DNA of 64,000 nucleotides, taken from contig JAIELF010000020.1 of assembly GCA_019753235.1 (NCBI GenBank), positions 96,693 through 160,692 on the forward strand, in the 5' to 3' direction. The notes under the pieces were generated by a model that was not told where the DNA came from, did not search any database, and was given only the letters and a program-made list of their open reading frames with translations. The stretch is from a bacterium (GTDB lineage: Bacteria; Planctomycetota; Planctomycetia; Kolteriales; Kolteriaceae). Shown here piece after piece: positions 26,665 to 36,234 of the stretch; the stretch's first letter is position 1; each line of letters begins with the position of its first letter. Both the position numbers and the translations under genes were made by a program.

Positions 26665-29400
26665 ATGGGGGCACAACGGAGGGAACTTGCGGGATTCCTC
26701 ATTCTGATCTTCGCCGTGCCGATCGCGACAGTCTCGGCAGCGACGGAAATCATCAATGCGAAGATCACCAAAATCACACCTGCCAAGAGATCGATCGACG
26801 TCGAAGTCAAAGGGAAGTCGTACTCGATCACCCTCGAAGTCGAACCGTCGGCAAAGCTCGAGATCAACGGTGTCCGTGCCAATCTCGATGAGTTCCATGT
26901 GGATATGCAGGTGACGCTGATTGCCGACATCAAGGCAGGCAAGGTGACGCGCATCAATGCGCAAGGGACCAAGGAGGCGGGCAAGCCGACGCGACGACCT
27001 AGTCCCAAGGGGCCCCCGACCAAAGATGGGGCCGACCCGATCGTGGCTCGCGGTCCGCTTCCCGACTCGCTGAAAGAGATGGATGATATCGTGCAAGAGT
27101 TCCTCGCGGCCGAGGAGGTTCGCGGCGCGGTCGTGATGATAGTCAAGAACGGCAAAGGAGTCTTCGCACGAAGTTACGGCTTCGCCGACAAAGCCCGCAA
27201 GACGCCCATCGAAACGACCACTCTCTTTCCTCTCGACGAGGGTTCGAAAGCGATCACAGGTCTCGCGATCGCGCAATTGGCCGAGCAAGGAAAGATCGAT
27301 CCCAACATCAAGTTCTTTGATGCTCTAGGCGTTAAGCCGACCGCCGACGATAAGGACGTCCCCGATGGCAGCCGATTCGTCGATGCTAGTACCATCGATC
27401 TCATGAAGAATCCCAATCGCTTCCTGCGAGACCCATTCTTCAAGGAGTATCTTGAAGACTCTGACTTCCGAAAGAAGATGAACGATCGCGTGAAGACCAT
27501 GCCCGATGGCAGCAAAGTCGAGCTCCGCAAGTTCATTAAGTACGATGTGGTCGATCTGCAGTACATGCTTCTTGCTCGACTCGTCGCCAAGGGAACGGGC
27601 AAAGGATACGAGCCGGGAGTTCAAGAGATGCTCCTGGGGCCCGCAGGTATTTCGACGGCGAAAGTCGTTCTGTTGCCATTGGAAGAGGAGACGGAAGAGC
27701 GACGAAATCCCGTTCCCATCAGTCCAAAAGAACGATCGCGTAAGGATCGCGTCCAAAAAAAGAAGGACGAAGAGAAGGAGAAAATCAAGAAGAAGGCAGA
27801 TCTTTACCAGGGAGTCGCCCAGGTTCAGTTTGCCGCGGGTAAGGATTATGAAACTCCCTCGATGTCGTTGGACGGGGCCGGTTCGTGGGTTGCGTCGGCA
27901 TTCGATTTGGCTCGACTGGTCAAAGCAATCGACGCACCATCGGAGACAAGCCTGCTCAAGGCAGATGGATTGAAGATCCTGTTGACGCCTGTCGCGCGAT
28001 CGACGGCGGCCGAAGATGACGACGAGAAGGACGACAAAGAGACTCCGCGGGAGACAAAGCTGAAGTCGGCTCGGTTCTTTGCATCGGGTTGGTGGGTAGT
28101 TCGGCCAAGCAGTGATGATCCAGAAGCATTGTTCAAGTCGCGACGCTGTTTTCATTCGGGGCCGGTGGCGGTCTGTAGCGATGCGGGTTTGCACGTTGTG
28201 GTGGCGATGACGACGGCATTGACGGCAAGTAAATCGGGCGAAGAACATCCTCTCATCCTCGAAATCTTGGACGCCGCTAGCCGGGTGAAGGAATGGCCCA
28301 AGGATGATTTCTTCGGTCCCAGCGCGACGCAAGCCGAACCAGAAGTAGCAGAGGCAATGCCCGACGAGAATGGTTCGGCGCCGACTGCCAAGCGTCCACG
28401 GCTGCGTGTGCCGGTGATAAACTCGATCGGCGATCAGGTCGAGTCAGCCTGCCGGGATTGTTGGTCGGCTTACAACAAGTTCCTTGATTCGGGTGGAACA
28501 AAACTTCTATCGGAGATCCAACTTTCTTCGGTTCCGGATCTGAAGCGGATTGCCCAGCGATCACCGGAGGGCATCGCCGCGGCGCAAATGCTCCGAGGGG
28601 AGTACGAAAAGGTTCTCCTCACGCGAGCGGTGGGTTTGAATCCTCTCGTTCCGCCGGACAAGCCAAATCAGCGTGACGCCGTTCAGGCGGTTATGAGTTA
28701 TGCCGAGTCGATCAGTCGGTTCATCCTTCATTTATCGGACAGCTTCAGGTCAGGCACCAACGCCGACGAGTCGAAACAGGTTGTCACACAGATCCGGCAG
28801 AATGAAGAGAGAATGTACGCCGATCTTTTTGCTGCGCTCGAAAAGATTGACGCGGCGTTTCCGTCGGAAGTGAAGGCAGCCGCATCGGAGGCGGAGTTGA
28901 GCCGATCGCTGGACCGGATCGAACTTCGCTTGAAGGCGACATCGCAGAAACTGCAGAGCTTCGTCTCGTCACGATTCGGCCAGATTGACGTGATCCAGTC
29001 GCGCGCCGGCGGGGCCAGTGCCGAGGAACAGCTTCAACTTCCCATTCTGGTGAAGGAGATTCAGGGAATTTCCGCGCAGACGGTGACGAGTTTCACCACG
29101 CTCGGGCAGAGAGCGACGAGCTTCTTAGAGGCAGAAAAGGCAGCAGGCTCGAATTTTGTCACTGTCTGGCAGGGGGTCATCGACCTGGCGACGGCAAACG
29201 GGGCGTATGCCTCGTTCATGGCGACTTTTGGGAATGATGATTTCAAACCCGATGACGAACAGGCTTATCTCGACAAGATTGACGCTGCGAAGAAGTCTCT
29301 TGCCGAGCTTCGCGCCGCGCTGACGGACCCTCCCGCGGAACAGTCAAAGGACGCTCCACCCGCCGAGACCCAAACGCCCGCCGAGACCAAGGGCTCTTGA
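26665..29400 (+). CDS. Exported beta-lactamase-fold protein lacking the catalytic Ser (predicted pseudoenzyme)
   Basis: The 911-residue protein has a signal peptide (about 1-25) and a small beta-rich N-terminal domain (about 26-105). A class C beta-lactamase/serine-hydrolase-like domain follows (about 135-560), then a long helical C-terminal region (about 590-880) and a Pro/Glu/Thr tail. The fold is suggested by LFPLDEGSKAITGLAIAQL and by HSGPVAVCSDAGLHVVV. The SxxK nucleophile position is Glu192 (EGSK), with Lys195 kept, and the YxN motif is not intact (KYDVVDLQY). It is probably a non-catalytic, envelope-located binding protein. A Lys/Glu-rich insert lies at about 355-375. Confidence 0.7.
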   Translation: MGAQRRELAGFLILIFAVPIATVSAATEIINAKITKITPAKRSIDVEVKGKSYSITLEVEPSAKLEINGVRANLDEFHVDMQVTLIADIKAGKVTRINAQGTKEAGKPTRRPSPKGPPTKDGADPIVARGPLPDSLKEMDDIVQEFLAAEEVRGAVVMIVKNGKGVFARSYGFADKARKTPIETTTLFPLDEGSKAITGLAIAQLAEQGKIDPNIKFFDALGVKPTADDKDVPDGSRFVDASTIDLMKNPNRFLRDPFFKEYLEDSDFRKKMNDRVKTMPDGSKVELRKFIKYDVVDLQYMLLARLVAKGTGKGYEPGVQEMLLGPAGISTAKVVLLPLEEETEERRNPVPISPKERSRKDRVQKKKDEEKEKIKKKADLYQGVAQVQFAAGKDYETPSMSLDGAGSWVASAFDLARLVKAIDAPSETSLLKADGLKILLTPVARSTAAEDDDEKDDKETPRETKLKSARFFASGWWVVRPSSDDPEALFKSRRCFHSGPVAVCSDAGLHVVVAMTTALTASKSGEEHPLILEILDAASRVKEWPKDDFFGPSATQAEPEVAEAMPDENGSAPTAKRPRLRVPVINSIGDQVESACRDCWSAYNKFLDSGGTKLLSEIQLSSVPDLKRIAQRSPEGIAAAQMLRGEYEKVLLTRAVGLNPLVPPDKPNQRDAVQAVMSYAESISRFILHLSDSFRSGTNADESKQVVTQIRQNEERMYADLFAALEKIDAAFPSEVKAAASEAELSRSLDRIELRLKATSQKLQSFVSSRFGQIDVIQSRAGGASAEEQLQLPILVKEIQGISAQTVTSFTTLGQRATSFLEAEKAAGSNFVTVWQGVIDLATANGAYASFMATFGNDDFKPDDEQAYLDKIDAAKKSLAELRAALTDPPAEQSKDAPPAETQTPAETKGS

Positions 29401-29474
29401 TACTCGGCAAGCCGACGCTTCAAGGAAGCTTGGCTGGTTGCCCGGACGGGTGTTGAAATCGGCCGTCGCTCGGC

Positions 29475-30278
29475 TCAGCTCTCGTCGTTGGACACAGGCG
29501 CGCGGGCGAAGTGAACGCTCGTTGAGTAAGCCAATCGAAATCGCTCGTCGCGAGCATACTGATCAAAGACGGCTTCCAAACCGGTCCGCCAGGCGTCCCG
29601 GCCTCTCTCGTCAAGAGGAGCGTAAGAAACGCTGAAGGCGCGTCCGAGAAGTTCCTCTTTCGACAGGATTTGCTCGTGGGGATAGACTCGAAAAGTGTAG
29701 TCGAAAAAGGACCGCGACTGGGACAGGCTTAAGGCGGCCCGTTGTCGGCGAGCCTCTTGAATCGATGCCTCTCGGTGGGACGTGATGACTTTCGAGTACG
29801 CTCGCGTGCCAGGGTCGCTGTCGTCTCGTTCATTCCAGAGAAGGGCGACCCATCCACCCGCCACGAGAATCCTGTGAAACTCTGCCAGTGTCGGTTCGGG
29901 ATCGAACCAGTGGAACGCTTGCGCGGAAATGATTCCTTTCACCGAACCCGACGCCAAACCGGTCTGCTCGGCGCGAGCGGATCGAAAACGGATCCGCGGA
30001 TTGGGGACCGCGCGAGCTTGCTTAAGCATCTCTTCATTGGGTTCGATGGCGATCACGTCGATATCTCGATCGGCCAGCAATCGAGAGGAGATTCCTGTGC
30101 CGGCCCCGATGTCGGCCACGACGTCTCCCGGCACAAGCGAACCCTTCTTGACGATGAAATCGATCGCTTCGGTCGGAAAAGAGGGCCGATGCCGAGCATA
30201 GATCTTTGCTAGGCCGGTGAATCGTTCGGTCGGTTCGTCAGAACTCGGGGCCAAGGGATCATCCCTTTCTCGCGTCAA
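29475..30278 (-). CDS. Class I SAM-dependent methyltransferase
   Basis: This protein of about 267 residues shows the SAM-binding motif VVADIGAGTGISSRLL, an acidic loop IAIEPNEEM and the Ubi/Coq5-like AQAFHWFDPEPTLAEFHRIL. A TTG start at 30278 is chosen because it overlaps the TGA of the upstream gene (TTGA); longer upstream starts would sit inside that gene. The methyl acceptor is unknown. Coupling to a tandem SnoaL-like protein suggests a shared small-molecule pathway. Confidence 0.75.
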   Translation of the reverse strand: MTRERDDPLAPSSDEPTERFTGLAKIYARHRPSFPTEAIDFIVKKGSLVPGDVVADIGAGTGISSRLLADRDIDVIAIEPNEEMLKQARAVPNPRIRFRSARAEQTGLASGSVKGIISAQAFHWFDPEPTLAEFHRILVAGGWVALLWNERDDSDPGTRAYSKVITSHREASIQEARRQRAALSLSQSRSFFDYTFRVYPHEQILSKEELLGRAFSVSYAPLDERGRDAWRTGLEAVFDQYARDERFRLAYSTSVHFARAPVSNDES

Positions 30279-31315
30279 GCAGGAGAAGTCCCTTCGCGCG
30301 ACGAAGCCATCAGCCAAGCCACCACGATCGGCCAGCCGTCGTACCACTTTTCGATCGAAACAATCTTGTTATCCGCAAAGACGATCGTTTGCACGCTGAA
30401 CGTCTCAAAAGTTCGATTCGACGCGGGACAATGTCCCGTTTCTCTCTGACAGGTCAGGATGGTGTTTCCCTGACAAATCATGAATAGATCCTGAAGCGAC
30501 GGGCTCGTCAGATCAAACGGACTCGCGAACAGCTCGTCGAGAACCTGCTCTTTTCCGAAGGCGATGGCATGCTCGATGAAGTCCTCATCCCCTCGGATCT
30601 CCCATCGAGCATCAGGAACCAGATAAGCCTCAAGTTGCTTGCGATTCTTTGTCCGGAGGTCGTTGGTCCATTGGAACCATTTATTTGCATTTTGTTGTTC
30701 GAGTGCTTTCAAGTTGAATCGGTAGTCTCCTTCTTGGGCGGCGGCGTTCACCACCGACGAGGCTCGCCCCCAGGCTTCTCCGCGGGCGCCCAACGAGACC
30801 AGAGGGTACGGCCGAGCGGTGCCCGGCAACTGGACACTGCCACTCCCTGCCGTGATGTTGGTTGAATCGATGATCTGCCTTAACGCGACGATGCGATCTT
30901 CGCGAAATCGGTACAGGTGCAGCCAACGAATGCGATAGGGTGTTTTGTTCGGCGCAAGAGTGCCATTCTCGACAGCTTGCACGGCGACCCAGTCGCCTTG
31001 AGCGCGAACGTGCTCGATTTTTGGAACAGAGTCAGCCAGTTGGCCGAAGTTGCGAGAGACCGCGGTCTTGATGAGACTTTTGCCTCGGCAGATGCCCGTG
31101 AAAGGTGTCAACGCCGAGCCGAGTATCTGAAACTCGCTGTCGTCGTGCCAATGTTCGAACATTCCGTCAAAGTTGCGAGCGAGAAGAAAACCGTAAGCCT
31201 GCATGATGACGTCGACGTGTTTTCCTTCGACCAACTTGGAAGCATGATCCGGGTCATTCGCTTGAAAAAAAGAACGGAGATCAAACGTCTGGGGCGGCAG
31301 GTCATCCGCCAACAT
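30275..31315 (-). CDS. Tandem SnoaL/NTF2-like fold protein
   Basis: The 346-residue protein appears to contain two NTF2/SnoaL-like domains. The first (about 35-155) has IMQAYGFLLARNFDGMFEHW and the second (about 205-330) has EAYLVPDARWEIRG and ENKIVSIEKW-type strands (NKIVSIEKWYDGW). Such cone folds bind small hydrophobic ligands or act as isomerases, cyclases or hydrolases. It is translationally coupled to the methyltransferase. No catalytic residues can be named. Confidence 0.6.
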   Translation of the reverse strand: MLADDLPPQTFDLRSFFQANDPDHASKLVEGKHVDVIMQAYGFLLARNFDGMFEHWHDDSEFQILGSALTPFTGICRGKSLIKTAVSRNFGQLADSVPKIEHVRAQGDWVAVQAVENGTLAPNKTPYRIRWLHLYRFREDRIVALRQIIDSTNITAGSGSVQLPGTARPYPLVSLGARGEAWGRASSVVNAAAQEGDYRFNLKALEQQNANKWFQWTNDLRTKNRKQLEAYLVPDARWEIRGDEDFIEHAIAFGKEQVLDELFASPFDLTSPSLQDLFMICQGNTILTCQRETGHCPASNRTFETFSVQTIVFADNKIVSIEKWYDGWPIVVAWLMASSREGTSPA

Positions 31316-31444
31316 AAATGAAGATCCTCAAAAAGCCGATCGATCATTTCCGCGGCAGGCGTTCGACTCGTCAACTTCTTGTATTGCTTGACGAATGTCA
31401 ATACGGATCGCTTGATTTTGGGCTTCGAATGACACAAGGGCGAA

Positions 31445-32161
31445 TCAAGTGCCCGACGTTTCATCCGTTGGAATGCCGAGATACTGCGCGAAGAGTTCTT
31501 CCATCGTGGTGAGTCGACTTCCCAGTTGAATAGGGTTGGAAGCAGAGAAGTTGATCATTCGCACCAACATCCGGCCCTGTTCGTCCACATCAATGATGTT
31601 GAGACAGCATGGCTCTTGCTCTAGTCGGCCAAAGCTCGCCAGCCCGCTGCCGAGCGCTCGAGCGAGAATCGCGCGATTCACGCCGCCATGAGCGACAATG
31701 AGAAGGTTCTTCCACGAATCGTCGGCGAGGAGTCGCTCGATTGCTCGATCGATCCGGGCGAGGAGCGAGCCGAACGTCTCTCCCCCCAAGAACGTCTCGT
31801 CCGGTGTTAACGACACGCCAAAGGCTTGCGTGAAAATACGCTGAATGGAAGCGGGATCCATGGGCAAATCGCGCAGTTTGCCGGGCGATATCTCCTTCAG
31901 GTCCTCCATCTCGATCACGGGCAGATCACGCGACCCGAGAACGCCGGCGGCGGTCTCTTTTGTGCGACGAAGCGGGCTGACGATCGCTCGATCGAGTTCA
32001 ACACGGGCGATCCACTCTCGCGCGGCCGCGGCCTGCGCGTGACCCCGATCGGTCAAAGGAACTTCGTCGGGGCGAAACGGTTGGCCCGTGCCGTCGAAGT
32101 ACTGCACCTCGCCGTGCCTCATCAAATAGATTCGCCGTCGGCGAGGAAACGTAATCGACAT
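31445..32161 (-). CDS. Histidine phosphatase family protein
   Basis: The 238-residue protein starts at the ATG at 32161 behind AGGGAG. The phosphoglycerate-mutase-like core is clear: IYLMRHGEV (phospho-His), SPLRRTKETA (Arg), the Glu in FLGGETFG and the second His in IVAHGGVNRAI. It is probably a cytosolic phosphatase of the CobC/SixA-like broad group. The substrate is unknown and it lies 107 bp from the divergent sialidase-fold gene. Confidence 0.85.
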   Translation of the reverse strand: MSITFPRRRRIYLMRHGEVQYFDGTGQPFRPDEVPLTDRGHAQAAAAREWIARVELDRAIVSPLRRTKETAAGVLGSRDLPVIEMEDLKEISPGKLRDLPMDPASIQRIFTQAFGVSLTPDETFLGGETFGSLLARIDRAIERLLADDSWKNLLIVAHGGVNRAILARALGSGLASFGRLEQEPCCLNIIDVDEQGRMLVRMINFSASNPIQLGSRLTTMEELFAQYLGIPTDETSGT

Positions 32162-32268
32162 TGAGAGCTCCCTACGAAACTTGTCCACCCCAGTGCGTGG
32201 TAGGCATTTGTAAGATATCCAGCAAGTTCATCGAGCGCAAGGAACGCATCCTCTAGGGGGATAAAGAA

Positions 32269-33372
32269 GTGACGATATGGTTGTTGATCATGGCATCGGC
32301 CATCAACGCAGGAGATGTTGCTGCGGGTTTAGGAGTCAGAACCCCCGCGGAGAGTGATGTCGCGATTGCCCCGGTGTTCGGCCCGGAATCGCCGGGCCCT
32401 TACAAGCACCCTGCCTCGGTGGCGGAGTTCCATAACGGCGATCTCTACATCGCGTATTACGGCGGGGCAGGGGAATACGATCCCAAGACCGCCGTCTACG
32501 GTAGTCGCCGACCGAGCGGGTCGACGACTTGGTCGCCCCCCATGGTCATCGCCGATACGCCGATGTATTCCGACGGGAATGCCGTCATTTGGGAGTCGCC
32601 CGACCAAGTTGTTTGGCTCTTCTACGTGGTGCGTTACGGCGACACATGGTCGCATTCGATCATCCAGGCGAAACTCTCCTACGATCTCGGCAAGACCTGG
32701 ACCGACCCCATGGTGCTCTCGCTCAAGAAGGGGATGATGGTGCGCGGCCGGCCGATCGTGAATCGATCAGGCGATTATCTTCTCCCTGTCTATCTGGAGA
32801 CCGGCAACGATCGCGAAGCTGTTGGCGCCGACAGTAGTTCTCTTTTTCTCTACTTCGATCACGAGAAGAAGACTTGGCAGCAAACCAACCCGATTCGTTC
32901 GCGGATCGGCAACATTCAGCCGGCGGTGGACATCATCGACGGCGATCATCTGGTCGCTTTTTGTCGGCGAGGGGGTGGCTACGACGCACGAAAGGATGGG
33001 ATGATCGTTCGGACCGAGTCTCGCGACGGCGGTCGGTCGTGGAGCGGCGGGGTGGATACCACGTTTCCAAATCCCAATGCCGCTGTCGACTTCATACGCC
33101 TCCGTTCGGGGAAGCATTTACTCGTCTTCAATAACAGCTTTTCCGATCGGTCGCCGTTGACGCTGGCTCTATCGACGGATCAAACACAGACGTTTCCATT
33201 TCAACGTGATATCGCGGTTGGCAATGATTCCTTTGCTTATCCCTACATCGTTCAGGCGGCGGATGGCAAACTGGTTCTTGTCTTCACATCCAACGAGCGA
33301 ACAGTGATTAATCTAGCGACTTTTGCTGAGAGCGCGATCGAGTCGCCGAAGTATCGCTTGCCATCCCGTTGA
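32269..33372 (+). CDS. Exported sialidase/neuraminidase-fold protein
   Basis: This 367-residue protein starts with GTG at 32269 after TAGGGGGA and has a signal peptide. The body is a six-bladed sialidase-type propeller with BNR/Asp-box-like repeats (SYDLGKTWTDP, SRDGGRSWSGG, STDQTQTFPF) and VRGRPIVNRSGDYLLPVY, typical of the exo-alpha-sialidase superfamily. Whether it cleaves sialic acid, another glycan or only binds cannot be told. Planctomycetes often carry many such proteins for marine polysaccharide use. Confidence 0.8.
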   Translation: MTIWLLIMASAINAGDVAAGLGVRTPAESDVAIAPVFGPESPGPYKHPASVAEFHNGDLYIAYYGGAGEYDPKTAVYGSRRPSGSTTWSPPMVIADTPMYSDGNAVIWESPDQVVWLFYVVRYGDTWSHSIIQAKLSYDLGKTWTDPMVLSLKKGMMVRGRPIVNRSGDYLLPVYLETGNDREAVGADSSSLFLYFDHEKKTWQQTNPIRSRIGNIQPAVDIIDGDHLVAFCRRGGGYDARKDGMIVRTESRDGGRSWSGGVDTTFPNPNAAVDFIRLRSGKHLLVFNNSFSDRSPLTLALSTDQTQTFPFQRDIAVGNDSFAYPYIVQAADGKLVLVFTSNERTVINLATFAESAIESPKYRLPSR

Positions 33373-33408
33373 GGATGACCGGGTCGAGTGCGTCAGGCGT
33401 GTTTTCCG

Positions 33409-34212
33409 CTATTCTCGCGTCGTCGACGGCGGCATGACGCTTATTTGGGAGGAAGCGGGCACATCGACAGTTGGTTCGGTAGAGGTCCTTGTCCAGCCGC
33501 GCGTTGAACCGGTCAGTTGCCGCCAGCGATTTTGCGAACGACGAAAAGCCTCGGCCATTTCCGGATCTTGGAGACGCTCGAGCTTTTGTTCCAGCGCCCA
33601 GAAGAGTGCAAACGCCAGCACAAAGACGATCGGGGAAACCCACCAACGTCCATCGAACTCGCGGTAGATCGCCAGCGCATCCCAAAGGCCATGGACCAGC
33701 ACCGCCAGCGCCAGACGCATCGCCAGCGGCTGCCAACGCCCATCGATCAAGTGCAAACCGAGACCGAAACCCCAGATGGCAGCAAACATCGCATGGCCCG
33801 GTGGGTTGAGAAGTCGCGACCATTCAACGCCATCCACGTGGCGAAGATAGTCCTCGCCGGCACTGAAGCCCATCGCGACCGCGGTGGCGTAGATCAAGCC
33901 ATCGACCGGCTCATCGAATTCTCGCCGCCAGGCAAATACCAGTAGAACGACGGAGAATTTGGCCATTTCCTCCACCAAGCCGGCCAGCAGCGTGGTCGAA
34001 AGGAACAGCAGGTCGAAATCTTGCTCGGGCGAGAGATTCGGCAGATGGGGGAGCAGAACTCGCTGCACCGCACAGGTTGGATAAACGATCCCCACGCCGA
34101 GAAAAAAGCCGAGCCCGACCAATCCGATCGGTTCCGGACGTTTATCTCGGCGATAGAAGTACCACAGCCAAATGCACGCCGGCGCCAACGCGGCCAGCAA
34201 CACGGTCGTCAT
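33409..34212 (-). CDS. PrsW-family intramembrane metalloprotease
   Basis: The 267-residue protein has about seven membrane helices and the PrsW/CAAX-protease-like motifs: LVEEMAKF (Glu-Glu), MGFSAGEDYL (corresponding to FAxxEN), GHAMFAAIWGFGLG and LAVLVHGLWD (His ligands). Family members cleave anti-sigma factors or membrane proteins inside the bilayer. No anti-sigma factor gene is adjacent. It is convergent with the sialidase-fold gene. Confidence 0.8.
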   Translation of the reverse strand: MTTVLLAALAPACIWLWYFYRRDKRPEPIGLVGLGFFLGVGIVYPTCAVQRVLLPHLPNLSPEQDFDLLFLSTTLLAGLVEEMAKFSVVLLVFAWRREFDEPVDGLIYATAVAMGFSAGEDYLRHVDGVEWSRLLNPPGHAMFAAIWGFGLGLHLIDGRWQPLAMRLALAVLVHGLWDALAIYREFDGRWWVSPIVFVLAFALFWALEQKLERLQDPEMAEAFRRSQNRWRQLTGSTRGWTRTSTEPTVDVPASSQISVMPPSTTRE

Positions 34213-34440
34213 GCGAAAGTTTAGCTTGATGTTCGTCGGCGACGATTTTGGTCTCTTTGAATGAATCTCTCGAAACCGCTGCTTGCAAAGATTTCAATCG
34301 AGGGTAAAACCTTTTCGGTGTCCGATCAATCTGACTAGCATTCAAAGAAGGGCGGTCTCGAAAAGGGATTTCGGGGTAAGGCTGACTTCTTTCGGACCCA
34401 ACTATTAGCCGGGCGTTGTTTCGAAATGGATGAGGGAAAC

Positions 34441-36234
34441 ATGACCGACGTCACTGCTCGTTTCGGTGTTCAGCGAGGTCGCTACCGGTCGATCTTTGGG
34501 GCTGCCGAGAACTGGAACGCCCCCCGTTTTTCTTGGCATGATCACTATCCCAAGGATGTCCCGCCGGGCTGTCATATCCCCGAGATTCGTGTGGAAATCC
34601 TTCTCGAAAAAGCGGCGGAGGCATTTCCCGATCGGCCGGTGATTCACTTCTACTCGACGACCTGGACCTATCGCGAACTTCTCGCGCGAGTTCGACAAGT
34701 CGCCGGCAACTTTCAGAAGCTCGGCATCAAAGCGGGGGACCGAATTCTCTTCGTTTTGCCGAACTCACCCGAGTACGTCCTCCTCTGGTTCGCGGCCCAA
34801 TATTGCGGCGCCGAGGTCGTGCCTGCCAATCCTCTCTATCCTCCCAAAGAGGTTGCGGCACTTCTCAAACGAACGAAAGCCAAAATGCTCATCGGGCTTG
34901 ATGTTCGTCTGGAGCCATGCACCGGCGCGATCGAAGAGTACCCCGTGGATCTCTTCGTCGTCACCAGCATCAGGCCCCATTTACCGGCCCAACTGCGGGC
35001 GATCTACAGCCTTAAAACCTGGTTTTCCGGCAAGATAAAGGTGCCGGCATCGACGAAGCTCTTGCGGATGGAGTCGCTTTATTCGCAAAAGGCCTCCCCT
35101 TTGACGGCGCCGGTTTCGACGGACCTCGACCAAATCGCCGTCGCCCAGCCAACTGGCGGTACCACGGGTTCGCCGAAATTGGCCATGATCACGCATCGCA
35201 ATCTCATGGCCCAGGTTTGCCAGAATCATTCGATGGCCCGGCACGAACCAGGAACCGACGTCGTGCTGGCGGTGTTGCCTTTCTTCCATGTGTATGGGTC
35301 GACCGTTTTGATGCTTTCGAGCATCGGTGGCGCGGCGACGATGGTTCTCTTTCCGCGGTTCGAAGTTCGCCAGTTGGCCGCGGCTGTGGAAAAGTATCAA
35401 CCGACCGCGTTGCCCCTCGTCCCTTTCATGTTTCAAGAACTCAATGCCGAGCTCCTACGAAAGCCTCGGAAATTTAAGCGATTGCATCTCGTCTCTTCGG
35501 GGGCGTCGGCCATTGATGCCGAGACTCGCGAAAAGTTCATGGAATTGACGGGCGCTTGTATCTGTGAAGGGTACGGCCTCTCCGAGGCTTCTCCGGTCCT
35601 CACCGCGAATGTCCCCGAAACCAATCGCCCTGGAACGGTGGGGATGCCGGTTTCCGATACAGAAATCAAGATCGTGGACGCTGCCGACGGTACACGCGAA
35701 GTTCCCATCGGCGAAGTCGGTGAACTGATCGCGCGCGGTCCGCAGATCATGAAGGGCTACCTCGACAATCCGGAAGAGACTCGTCAAACGATTCGCGATG
35801 GTTGGCTTTACACAGGCGATCTGGCCGTGATGCTTCCCGATGGTTACTTCAAAATTGTGGATCGCAAGAAGGACATGATCATTTCCGGCGGACTCAACAT
35901 TTTCCCCAGCGAGGTCGAGGCCAAGCTCGTCACGCTTCCCAATGTGGCCGACGCTGCCGTCGTCGGACAGCGTGATCGACGCTGGGGAGAGCGGGTCATC
36001 GCGTACGTCGTTCCGAAGCCAGGTTCGAAGCTCGATCCGAAGGAACTAAAGGAACTCTGCCGACCCCTGATGGCGCAGTACAAGATCCCGCGCGATTTCC
36101 AGATTGTGGAAAAGCTCCCGGTCAGCTTCTTGGGTAAGCTCCGGCGCACCGAACTTCGCTCGGCCCTCACCACGGCCGAGAATACGTCCCTCATCGAAGG
36201 GGATCAGAACAGCGCGTCGTCTCGATTCGAATAG
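34441..36234 (+). CDS. fadD: Long-chain fatty-acid CoA ligase
   Basis: This 597-residue protein starts at the ATG at 34441 behind GAGGG. It activates fatty acids for beta-oxidation. Motifs: P-loop PTGGTTGSPKLAMITHRN (PKL instead of PKG), GYGLSEASPV, YTGDLAVM, DRKKDMIISGGLNIFP and the C-terminal Lys in SFLGKLRRTEL. It heads a run with thiolase, FadJ-type and MMPL genes, which supports the fatty-acid role. Confidence 0.88.
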   Translation: MTDVTARFGVQRGRYRSIFGAAENWNAPRFSWHDHYPKDVPPGCHIPEIRVEILLEKAAEAFPDRPVIHFYSTTWTYRELLARVRQVAGNFQKLGIKAGDRILFVLPNSPEYVLLWFAAQYCGAEVVPANPLYPPKEVAALLKRTKAKMLIGLDVRLEPCTGAIEEYPVDLFVVTSIRPHLPAQLRAIYSLKTWFSGKIKVPASTKLLRMESLYSQKASPLTAPVSTDLDQIAVAQPTGGTTGSPKLAMITHRNLMAQVCQNHSMARHEPGTDVVLAVLPFFHVYGSTVLMLSSIGGAATMVLFPRFEVRQLAAAVEKYQPTALPLVPFMFQELNAELLRKPRKFKRLHLVSSGASAIDAETREKFMELTGACICEGYGLSEASPVLTANVPETNRPGTVGMPVSDTEIKIVDAADGTREVPIGEVGELIARGPQIMKGYLDNPEETRQTIRDGWLYTGDLAVMLPDGYFKIVDRKKDMIISGGLNIFPSEVEAKLVTLPNVADAAVVGQRDRRWGERVIAYVVPKPGSKLDPKELKELCRPLMAQYKIPRDFQIVEKLPVSFLGKLRRTELRSALTTAENTSLIEGDQNSASSRFE

